DNA from: Actinospineispora spinosispora DSM 44797
GTDB taxonomy: Bacteria; Actinomycetota; Actinomycetes; Mycobacteriales; Pseudonocardiaceae
Assembly (NCBI RefSeq): GCF_000429025.1
Contig: NZ_AUBB01000006.1
Location: forward strand, 620,001-684,000
Direction: 5' to 3'
Length of the DNA stretch: 64,000 nucleotides
Of this stretch, positions 41,136 through 48,974 are shown one piece after another; the stretch's first letter is position 1; each line of letters begins with the position of its first letter. A program made the translations under genes and the position numbers. The notes under the pieces were generated by a model, which worked only from the letters and a program-made list of their open reading frames with translations, did no database searches and was not told the DNA's origin.

Positions 41136-42809
41136 GTGACCGAGCCGACCATCGGACGGTCCATACTCCGCGACTCGGTCGCCGCCGATCGCCGGGACCT
41201 CGCAGCGGCATCCGTGCTGCTCATGCTGCACCAGGCGGGCGAGGCACTCGTGCCGGTCCTCGTCGGTGTGGTGATCGACAAAGCGGTGCGTGGCGGCGCC
41301 GGAACGGCACTGCTGACCTGGCTCGCGGTCCTCGGGCTGGACTTCCTGATGCTGTCGGTGTGCTACCGGTTCGGTGCACGCCGGACCTGGTTGGCCGAGG
41401 CCCGCGCCGACCAGCGGCTGCGACTGCGGATCACCGGGCGCGTGCTCGATCCCCGGGGTGGCGCGGAGCTGGGGCACCTGCCGGGGGCGCTGGTCAACAT
41501 CGCGGTAGGGGACGCCAAGCGGGTGGCGAACCTGCACCTCGCACTGCCGTTCGGACTGGCCGCGCTGGCCGCACTCATCGTGGCCGGGATCGCATTGTTG
41601 CGGATCTCACTGCCGCTGGGTCTGCTCATCCTGCTCGGCACTCCCCCGCTGCTGTACCTGCTGCGGCTGCTCGGCAAGCCGTTGCAGCGGCGCAGCGGGC
41701 CGGAACAGGAACGCGCGGCGCAGGCGGCCGGCGTCGCGGCCGACCTGGTGAACGGCGTCCGTGTACTCAAGGGCATCGGCGCCGAAGCGGCGGCGGTCCA
41801 GCGCTACACCCTGACCAGCCAGGACGCGCTCACCGCGACACTGCGCGCCGGACGTGCCCAGGGTTGGTACCAGGGCGCGATGCTGGCCGCGAACGGTCTG
41901 TTCCTCGCGCTCATCGCGCTGGTCGGTGGCCGCCTCGCGGCGGAGGGTTCGATCAGTGTCGGTGAGCTGGTCTCGGCCGTCGGCCTGGCCCAGTTCCTGC
42001 TCGCCCCGATGAACATCTTCGGTCGCGTGGTCAGCTCGTTGGCACAGGCCAGGGCGTCCGCCGAGCGCATCGCCTCGGTACTCATCGCGCCGCACGCCGC
42101 CGACGGTGGCGCCGGCAGGCCGTCCGAACCGGTCTCCGGCGCGCTGCGCATCCGCGGCCTCGACGGGCTCGACCTCGATGTCCCGGCGGGCCAGCTGCTC
42201 GGCATCGTCAGCCCCGACCCGGCGGTGATCACCACCCTGTTGCGCTGCCTGAACCGGGAGTCCGACCTCGGGTCCGGCAGCATCGAGCTGGACGGCCGCG
42301 CGATCACCGAGCTGGACCCGGCCGCGCTGCGCGGCGCGATCCTCGTCGCGGCACACGATGCGGAGCTGTTCGCCGGCACGCTGTGGGAGAACGTCACGTC
42401 GGCGGCGCACGGCCGCGATCCGGGCGCCGCGATGGCCGCGGCGCAGGCCGACGAGGTCGCCGGCACGCTCGCCGACGGCGTCCACTCGCTGATCAGCGAA
42501 CAGGGCCGGTCGCTGTCCGGTGGCCAGCGTCAGCGGGTGGCGCTGGCCAGAGCCCTCGCGGTCGACGCGCCGGTACTGGTGCTGCACGACCCGACGACCG
42601 CGCTGGACACCGTCACCGAGGCGCGGATCGCGGGCGCGCTGCGCGAGGTGCGCGCCGGTCGCACCACGCTGGTGGCCACCACCAGCCCCGCGCTGCTCGC
42701 CGCGTGCGACCGGGTGGTCGCGCTGGACGGCGGCTCGGTCACCGCCGACGGCAGCCATGCCGAGCTGCTGAACAGCCATGACGACTACCGGACGTTGGTG
42801 CTGGCATGA
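41136..42809 (+). CDS. ABC exporter-fold subunit with degenerate Walker A
   Basis: This subunit of about 557 residues has an N-terminal six-span membrane domain (about 15-300) and a C-terminal ATPase domain. The signature motif is intact (LSGGQRQR, 460-467). The Walker A region reads GIVSPDPAVITT (356-367) with no G-K-S/T, and Walker B reads L-V-L-H-D-P with His and Asp in place of Asp-Glu. It therefore cannot bind ATP canonically on its own, and should pair with the next gene's product. Sequence context (salicylate siderophore) points to a YbtPQ/IrtAB-like importer. The TTG at 41106 is a possible but poor alternative start. Confidence 0.85.
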   Translation: MTEPTIGRSILRDSVAADRRDLAAASVLLMLHQAGEALVPVLVGVVIDKAVRGGAGTALLTWLAVLGLDFLMLSVCYRFGARRTWLAEARADQRLRLRITGRVLDPRGGAELGHLPGALVNIAVGDAKRVANLHLALPFGLAALAALIVAGIALLRISLPLGLLILLGTPPLLYLLRLLGKPLQRRSGPEQERAAQAAGVAADLVNGVRVLKGIGAEAAAVQRYTLTSQDALTATLRAGRAQGWYQGAMLAANGLFLALIALVGGRLAAEGSISVGELVSAVGLAQFLLAPMNIFGRVVSSLAQARASAERIASVLIAPHAADGGAGRPSEPVSGALRIRGLDGLDLDVPAGQLLGIVSPDPAVITTLLRCLNRESDLGSGSIELDGRAITELDPAALRGAILVAAHDAELFAGTLWENVTSAAHGRDPGAAMAAAQADEVAGTLADGVHSLISEQGRSLSGGQRQRVALARALAVDAPVLVLHDPTTALDTVTEARIAGALREVRAGRTTLVATTSPALLAACDRVVALDGGSVTADGSHAELLNSHDDYRTLVLA

Positions 42810-44548
42810 GCGAACGACAACTGCTGCCGGTCGCCACCGCCGGGCGGGTCAGGGCCGAGCTGTCGGTGCTGCTGCGGCCTCGGCGGCTGTGGGGCTATTC
42901 GGCGCTCGTCGCGCTGGTGGGTGCGGCGGCGGTGAGCCTGCTGACCGCACCGCTGCTGGGGCGGATCGTGGATCTCGTCGCGCAACGTCAGCCGGCGTCC
43001 TCGGTGCACGGCCCGGTGCTGGCGCTGGCCGGGGTCGCGCTCGGCCAGGGACTGCTCACCGTGCTCGGCATCGCGCTGGTGAACCGGGTCGGCGAGGGCA
43101 TGCTCGCGTCGCTGCGGGAACGGTTCGTCGCGCAGGTCCTCGACCTGCCGCTGGAGCGGATCGAGCGCGCCGGCTCGGGCGACCTCACGTCCCGGGTCAG
43201 CGCGGACGTCGCGGTGGTCAGCGAGGCGGTCCGCCAGGCGGTTCCGCAGTTCGCCCGCTCCGGCCTGCTGATCGCGCTCACCCTGGTCGGGCTGGCCGCG
43301 TTGGACTGGCGGTTCATGCTGGCCGGGCTGGTCGCCGTTCCGGTGCAGGTGCTGACCGCGCGCTGGTACCTGCGTCGTTCGGCGCCGATGTACCGGGCGC
43401 AGCGAGAGGCGGCCGGCGCGCAGCAGCAACAGCTGCTCGACACCGTGGGCGGAGCGGCCACGGTCCGTGCGTTCCGGCTCGGCGAGGAACACACCGCGCT
43501 GGTCGCGCACCGTTCCGAAGCGGTCGTCGAGACGGCCGTGCGGGTCATCCGCACCCAGACCAGCTTCTTCGGCAGGCTCAACCTCGCCGAGTTCGTCGGC
43601 ACCGCCTCGGTACTGGTCGTCGGCTTCTTCCTGGTCCGGTCCGGTACCGCGACGGTCGGTGCGGCGAGTGCCGCCGCGTTGTACTTCATCAACCTGTTCG
43701 GCCCGGTCAACCAGGCGCTGTTCTCGCTGGACACGGTGCAGTCCTCCGGTGCCGCGCTCGCTCGCCTCGTCGGGGTGCTGGACACCGCGCCCCGGACCGA
43801 GTCACTCGGCGGCGCGCAGCCGGTCGACGGCTCGGTGAAGCTCAGCGAGGTGAGCCACGCCTACCTGGACGGCCCCGAGGTGCTGCACGACATCGATCTG
43901 GACGTGACGTCCGGCAACCGCATCGCGCTGGTGGGTGCCACCGGCGCCGGGAAGAGCACGCTGGCCAAGCTGGTGTCCGGCATTCATCAGCCGAGCAGCG
44001 GCACGGTCCAGATCGGCGGGGTCGAGCCGGTCTCGGCCGACGCGCGTCGCGGGGTCGCGCTGGTCACCCAGGAGGTTCATGTGTTCGCCGGCAGACTCGC
44101 CGACGACCTGCGCCTGGCCCGCCCCGGTGCGACCGACGACGAGCTGCTCGCCGCGCTGCGCACGGTCGGGGCCGCCGACTGGGCGCTGGCGCTGCCCGAC
44201 GGACTGGACACGATCGTCGGCTCCGGAGGTCACAGCCTGACCGTCGTGCAGTCCCAGCAGCTGGCGCTGGCCAGACTGGTACTGGCGGACCCGCCGGTGG
44301 CGGTGCTGGACGAGGCCACGGCGGAGGCGGGGAGCGCGGGCGCGAAGGTGCTCGACGGTGCCGCGCTCAACGCGCTGGAGGGGCGCACCGGTCTGATGGT
44401 GGCGCATCGGCTCACCCAGGCGGCCACGGCGGACCAGGTGGTGGTGATGGACGGTGGCCGCATCGTCGAGCAGGGCACCCACGACGAGCTCCTTGCCGAG
44501 GGCGGCCGCTACGCCGGCTTGTGGGCCGCATGGCAGCACAGCCGATGA
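42806..44548 (+). CDS. ABC exporter-fold subunit with degenerate signature
   Basis: This 580-residue partner has a six-span membrane domain and an ATPase domain with a perfect Walker A (GATGAGKST, 377-385) and Walker B (V-A-V-L-D-E). Its signature motif is S-L-T-V-V-Q-S-Q-Q instead of L-S-G-G-Q. It complements the upstream subunit: the only complete ATP site would use this Walker A/B and the partner's LSGGQ. The start overlaps the upstream stop by 4 bp. Expected to be a heterodimeric transporter for the iron-loaded salicylate siderophore, or its exporter. Confidence 0.87.
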   Translation: MSERQLLPVATAGRVRAELSVLLRPRRLWGYSALVALVGAAAVSLLTAPLLGRIVDLVAQRQPASSVHGPVLALAGVALGQGLLTVLGIALVNRVGEGMLASLRERFVAQVLDLPLERIERAGSGDLTSRVSADVAVVSEAVRQAVPQFARSGLLIALTLVGLAALDWRFMLAGLVAVPVQVLTARWYLRRSAPMYRAQREAAGAQQQQLLDTVGGAATVRAFRLGEEHTALVAHRSEAVVETAVRVIRTQTSFFGRLNLAEFVGTASVLVVGFFLVRSGTATVGAASAAALYFINLFGPVNQALFSLDTVQSSGAALARLVGVLDTAPRTESLGGAQPVDGSVKLSEVSHAYLDGPEVLHDIDLDVTSGNRIALVGATGAGKSTLAKLVSGIHQPSSGTVQIGGVEPVSADARRGVALVTQEVHVFAGRLADDLRLARPGATDDELLAALRTVGAADWALALPDGLDTIVGSGGHSLTVVQSQQLALARLVLADPPVAVLDEATAEAGSAGAKVLDGAALNALEGRTGLMVAHRLTQAATADQVVVMDGGRIVEQGTHDELLAEGGRYAGLWAAWQHSR

Positions 44549-45492
44549 GCGGCCTGAGCCGACGCGGCTTCCTCGGTCTCGGCGGCCTGGGCCTGCTGGT
44601 GGCGGGGTGTGGCAGCACCGTCGCCGAGCAGCGCCCGGGCAGGACCGTCACGGACAAGTTCGGCCAGGTCACGATCCCCACCGAGCCGAGGACCATCGCG
44701 TCGGTCGGCCGGACCGACCACGACGCACTACTCGCCCTGGGCATCGTGCCCACGTCGGTCTACCAGTTCGTACCGACCATGCGCCGGGGTGTCGGGGTGT
44801 GGGCGGAGCCGAAGCTCGGCGCCGTGAACCCCGCTCTGGTGACCGCGCCGCTGAGCTTCGAGAAGATCGCCGCGCTGCGCCCCGACCTGATCCTCGACGT
44901 CCAGTCGAGCGGCGACCCGACCGAATACCGCACGCTCAGCGCGATAGCCCCCACGATCGGCCTCCCACCGAACACCGCGCCGAACACGGTCTCCTGGCAG
45001 GACTCGACCCGCCTCATCTCGACGGCGGTGGGCCGGGCCGCTGACGGCGACAAGCTGGTCACCGATACCGAGCAGCTGCTGGAGCGCACGAAGTCCGCGA
45101 ACCCGTCGCTGCACGGCAGAACCATCTCGATCCTGCTGTGCGGCGCGGGCGAAATCGACGCCTATACGACCCGGGACGTCCGAACCCAGCTGGCCGTCGC
45201 GCTCGGCATGGTGCCGTCGCCGTTCGTCCTGCGCCTCGACCAGTCCCGCTACTACGCGGCGCTGTCGGCGGAGCTGGTCAACGACTCCACCGCGGACGTA
45301 ATATTGGTGCTCACCCGCACGGGTCTGTCCGAGGCCGAGACCCTGAACCAGTACCCGATGCTCGCCTCCCCCGCGCTGCGCGACAGGGTCGTGGTGGTGG
45401 AGGACTTCAACGTCTCACTCGCGCTCGCGTGCGCCTCGGTGTTGAGCATCCCGTACGCGATCGCCGGTCTGGTGCCGCTGTTGATCCGCTGA
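44545..45492 (+). CDS. Tat-exported siderophore-binding lipoprotein
   Basis: This 315-residue FepB/FecB-type binding protein has a twin-arginine signal S-R-R-G-F-L and a lipobox L-V-A-G-C in its first 25 residues. The periplasmic-binding domain follows, with the typical T-I-A-S-V-G-R-T-D-H-D-A-L-L-A-L-G-I-V-P opening. It should capture the ferric siderophore outside the membrane. Its ATG overlaps the permease stop (ATGA). A binding protein in one operon with an exporter-fold ABC pair is unusual, because such proteins normally serve FepDG-type permeases. Confidence 0.85.
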   Translation: MSGLSRRGFLGLGGLGLLVAGCGSTVAEQRPGRTVTDKFGQVTIPTEPRTIASVGRTDHDALLALGIVPTSVYQFVPTMRRGVGVWAEPKLGAVNPALVTAPLSFEKIAALRPDLILDVQSSGDPTEYRTLSAIAPTIGLPPNTAPNTVSWQDSTRLISTAVGRAADGDKLVTDTEQLLERTKSANPSLHGRTISILLCGAGEIDAYTTRDVRTQLAVALGMVPSPFVLRLDQSRYYAALSAELVNDSTADVILVLTRTGLSEAETLNQYPMLASPALRDRVVVVEDFNVSLALACASVLSIPYAIAGLVPLLIR

Positions 45493-45517
45493 GCTGGCCA
45501 CAGCCCTTCCCGTGTGG

Positions 45518-47041
45518 TCAGAAGGGCGGCAGGTCATCACCTGGTGTGGAGGGTGGTGGGGTGATGATCGGGTCGCCTCGGGTGTGGTGGGTCTGGCCGA
45601 ATGGGCTGGTCCAGCGGAACTGGCCTGGTGTGGGTTGTTGGAGTCGCCATCGGCCCCGGGTTTTGAGGTCGTGGTCGTGGGCGCAGAGTTGGCCGCCGTT
45701 GGTGTCGGTGGTGGGGCCGCCGTGGTGGAAGTCGATGGTGTGGTCGAACTGCGATTCCTGTGCTGGGCGTCGGCAGCCCGGGCCGAGGCAGTAGCGGTCG
45801 CGGATCTGGCTGTAGAGCCGGAGTGCGGCGGTGGGGAAACGACGCCCCGGCCGAGAGTTGATCATGGTCCGGGCCTGTGGCCAGGCGGCGCACTGGTTTG
45901 CAATGTCGGTAAGCACCCGTTCCCAGCCTGGTGGCGGGTTCTGCATCAGTTGGGCGAGCAGTGAGGCGGTCAGCTGCAGCTCGACCGCGCCACCGGCACG
46001 CTCGCGGGTGGCGTGGGTCGGGCGGGAGCGCAGCACACCGGGAACCAGGAGGTAGCCGTGCTCGTCGCAGACGGCGAACGTCCAGGGCCCGCCTCGTTGC
46101 TGCAGGACGGTGCGGCGGGTGTTGGCGGCGAGGATGGGTCCCCAGCCGGGTAGTTCGCCGGGGCGTTCGCTGAGGTCGAGCAGGGTGGCGAGTTCCGCGC
46201 GGATTTCGACGCCTTGGGGCTTGCCCGCTGGTGCATGGCCCAGGAAGAAGGCGACGATCCCGGCGCGATCTAGACCGTGCAGGGTGCCATCCAGCAGCCC
46301 GCAGAACACATCCGCGCGAATCTGATCCACCCGCGCCGGACACCCAGCCCTCTTGATCGCCCCGGCCAGAGCATTGACCCGAGTACACGCGGCGGCCATG
46401 TCCTCCGGCGCGATACCCGAGGCGGAGAGAGTCGCGGTGCCGTCCTCATTCAAATACCCGACCACGGTCCGGCGCTCGAACGCCTTCTCATACAAGTCCT
46501 GGGCACGCTCGGGGTCGGAGCCGATGACCAACTTGCGCAGATACGCGGCCAGCTTCCCGGTCGTCCACGGCGGGGTCTTGGGCAGCACCGCCTGACAGAT
46601 TTCGACGCGCTGGGCCTCGGGGAGGTCGGCAAGGTAGGTGGCGAAGATGCGGGCTTTGGGCAGGTCGATCCACCCCGAATCGAGGGCGTCGAACACCAGC
46701 GGTAGGCGGGACAGCAGTAGCCAGGAGAAATCCAGCTCCGCATCCGACTTACGCCGAGTCCACGACAACGCCACCCGCAACTCATCAGCCACATACCGAC
46801 CAGGCTCAGCCACCAACGCGACCTCACAAGGATCAGCTTCAGGATCACGCCCACCCAACGCCGCGATATCCGCCGCCAACTGGGCAGCCACATGCGCCTG
46901 CAACCGATACCGGGCCTTCAACACCTCGACCAGGTCACCGTTCGACACCGAGGACCGATCAATCCCAGCCAGGGCAGCGGCGAGTTCCGGGCCTGGCGCC
47001 ATCGACGCCAACCCCTCCGGAACCACACCCGCCGCTGCCAT
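45518..47041 (-). CDS. 13E12-type DUF222 HNH endonuclease-like protein
   Basis: This protein of about 507 residues has an N-terminal DUF222 (13E12 repeat) region and a C-terminal HNH domain: R-D-R-Y-C-x-x-P-G-C, then F-D-H-T-I-D-F-H-H-G-G-P-T-x-x-x-N-G-G-Q-L-C-A-H-D-H. These genes are multicopy and mobile-looking in actinobacteria; the activity is rarely shown. It interrupts the siderophore locus. Its codons use far more T and TTG-type third positions than its neighbours. ATG 47041 is chosen; GTG 47050 and TTG 47071 are alternatives. Confidence 0.85.
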   Translation of the reverse strand: MAAAGVVPEGLASMAPGPELAAALAGIDRSSVSNGDLVEVLKARYRLQAHVAAQLAADIAALGGRDPEADPCEVALVAEPGRYVADELRVALSWTRRKSDAELDFSWLLLSRLPLVFDALDSGWIDLPKARIFATYLADLPEAQRVEICQAVLPKTPPWTTGKLAAYLRKLVIGSDPERAQDLYEKAFERRTVVGYLNEDGTATLSASGIAPEDMAAACTRVNALAGAIKRAGCPARVDQIRADVFCGLLDGTLHGLDRAGIVAFFLGHAPAGKPQGVEIRAELATLLDLSERPGELPGWGPILAANTRRTVLQQRGGPWTFAVCDEHGYLLVPGVLRSRPTHATRERAGGAVELQLTASLLAQLMQNPPPGWERVLTDIANQCAAWPQARTMINSRPGRRFPTAALRLYSQIRDRYCLGPGCRRPAQESQFDHTIDFHHGGPTTDTNGGQLCAHDHDLKTRGRWRLQQPTPGQFRWTSPFGQTHHTRGDPIITPPPSTPGDDLPPF

Positions 47042-47167
47042 ATCAAGCACGCTACGGGCGACCCCCGACAAAAACCGCCCGCGCAGACTAGGCCAAAAGG
47101 GTGATATATCCAGGCCAGACAGCTAAAGCCGCGCAACCGCCTACGGCGTGCACGCACACCACCCCCA

Positions 47168-47324
47168 TCCCCGCGATCCTGGCCAGCACTTGGCGTGGCG
47201 GGCCGGGGTCAACCCTGAAACCTCGCCCCCGAACGGCGTGCAACCAGGAACCCGCGCGAGGCCGGCGAAGCCGGGGGTTGAGGCCGGCCCGCCACGCCAA
47301 GACACTGGATGGCCAGCGGGGACA
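47168..47324. repeat. 157-bp structured repeat, copy 1
   Basis: This copy shares length (157 bp) and most sequence with 63109-63265. Outer arms starting TTGGCGTGGCGGGCCGG pair with CCGGCCCGCCACGCCAA; inside are a CCTCGC/GCGAGG pairing, a conserved GCAACCAGGA loop and a GCCGGC hairpin. Where the two copies differ in the outer arms, they differ on both sides so that pairing is kept. It lies downstream of the salicyl-AMP ligase gene and upstream of the DUF222 gene. Confidence 0.85.
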
Positions 47325-47357
47325 ACCCCCGAGGCCCGCGGCGACAGCAACAGACCC

Positions 47358-48974
47358 CTATAAAGACCCAGCCAACTGCCGCTTATCGATCTTCCCCACG
47401 GCAGTCAAAGGCAGAGACTCCCGAACCACCAACCGATCAGGATTGAAGAACCGAGCCAACCCCCGCCCCGCGAGCCACGCCCGAATCTCCCGAAGCTTGG
47501 GAGCCCGAGCAGCCTCGGGCGACAGCGTCACCACGGCACACACCAACTCCCCGACCGCCTCGTCAGGCACCCCGAACACGGCGACCTGAGCAAGGGAGGG
47601 ATGCTCCAGCAGATGCTCCTCGAGCGTCGCGGCCGAGACGTTCTCCCCGCCCCGGTTGATCACGTCCTTGACCCGCCCGGTCACCACCAGGTGCCCGGAC
47701 GGCAGCTGACGCACCAGGTCACCCGAGCAGTAGAAGCCGTCAGCGGTGAAGGCGTGCGCGTTGTACGACGACGCCCGGTAGTAGCCGCGCAACGTGTACG
47801 GCCCACGAGTCCACAGTTCACCCGAGGAACCCGGCTCGACCGGCGAACCGGACCGGTCGACGACGAGCACCTCGTCGTCGGGACACAACGGGCGCCCCTG
47901 GGTCGACTCGATCAGCTCGGACGAGTCGTCCAGGCGCGTGTAGTTGAGCAGCCCCTCGGCCATGCCGAAGACCTGCTGCACGCCACACCCCAGCGCCGGC
48001 GTGATGCGACGGGCGAGCGCAGCGTCCAGTTTCGCGCCGCCGACCTGCAGCAGCCGGAGGCTCGAGCGGTCGTGGGTGTCCCATTCGGCCACCTCGACCC
48101 ACATCCTGGCCATCGGCGGTACCAGCGCGGTGACCGTGACACGCTCCCGTTCGACCAGTGCGAAACCCACGTCGGGGCTGGGTGCCGGCGCCAGTACGAC
48201 CCGGGCGCCCACCCCGAACGCGCCGAGCATGCCGGGGCAGGCGAGCGGGAAGTTGTGCGCGATCGGCAGGCACGCCAGGTACACGTCCCGCGCCGTCAGC
48301 CCACAGATCTCGGCGCTGGCCCGCGCGTTGTAGGCATAGTCGCGGTGCGTACGCGGGATCAGCTTCGGCTTGCCGGTGGTGCCGCCGGAGATCAGTAGCA
48401 CCGCCACCTCGGCCGGGTCCGACTCCGGTAGCGGCTCAGGCGTACCGGACGGCAGGTCGTCGAGGCCGACGAACGGACCGGGGTCACCGGAGGCCACGAT
48501 CACGTGCCGCAGCGACGGAGCGCCCTCGGCGATGCCGGTGGCCAGCTCGCGGTAGTCGAAACCGTCGTGGCGCTCCGGGATGACGTAGCCGACCGCGTCG
48601 GCGAGCCCGACGAAGTGCTCGATCTCGACGTGCCGGTGCGCGGGCAGCGCCAGTACCGGCACCGCCCCGCAGCGCATCAGCGCGAAGAACACCACGACGA
48701 ACTCGACCGTGTTCGGCAGGTGCACGACCACCCGGTCAGCCGGTGCGATCCCGAGTGCCCGCAATCCCCTGGCCACCCGGTCGACCCGCTGGTCCAGCTC
48801 CGCGTAGCTCAGCCGGGGGCCGTCCGGCCTGCCGTCGACCACCGCGATCTCGGAGCCGGAGCGCGCCGCCCAGTCATGGAGCAGCCCGTCCAGGGTCTCG
48901 TCCCGCCAGTAGCCCGCCTCCCGGTACTTCCGCACCAGGTCGTCGGGCCACGGGTTCGTTCCGTCCAGCTTCAT
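47358..48974 (-). CDS. salicyl-AMP ligase (aryl acid activating)
   Basis: This 538-residue stand-alone adenylation enzyme is of the EntE/YbtE/MbtA type, with P-loop L-L-I-S-G-G-T-T-G-K-P-K, G-M-A-E-G-L-L-N-Y and C-terminal G-R-V-K-D-V-I-N-R-G-G-E-N-V, and the catalytic lysine in V-G-K-I-D-K. With salicylate synthase two genes upstream it should load salicylate onto the aryl carrier domain of the NRPS. Its ATG overlaps the NRPS stop. The last 80 or so codons have relaxed, T-rich third positions and the final sense codon is TTA, unlike the rest of the gene. Confidence 0.88.
   Translation of the reverse strand: MKLDGTNPWPDDLVRKYREAGYWRDETLDGLLHDWAARSGSEIAVVDGRPDGPRLSYAELDQRVDRVARGLRALGIAPADRVVVHLPNTVEFVVVFFALMRCGAVPVLALPAHRHVEIEHFVGLADAVGYVIPERHDGFDYRELATGIAEGAPSLRHVIVASGDPGPFVGLDDLPSGTPEPLPESDPAEVAVLLISGGTTGKPKLIPRTHRDYAYNARASAEICGLTARDVYLACLPIAHNFPLACPGMLGAFGVGARVVLAPAPSPDVGFALVERERVTVTALVPPMARMWVEVAEWDTHDRSSLRLLQVGGAKLDAALARRITPALGCGVQQVFGMAEGLLNYTRLDDSSELIESTQGRPLCPDDEVLVVDRSGSPVEPGSSGELWTRGPYTLRGYYRASSYNAHAFTADGFYCSGDLVRQLPSGHLVVTGRVKDVINRGGENVSAATLEEHLLEHPSLAQVAVFGVPDEAVGELVCAVVTLSPEAARAPKLREIRAWLAGRGLARFFNPDRLVVRESLPLTAVGKIDKRQLAGSL

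Noticed and set aside
42778-45492. 904-codon open frame through the ABC operon
   Set aside because: Its first two thirds are a shadow of the second ABC subunit; only the last part is the true binding-protein gene starting at 44545.
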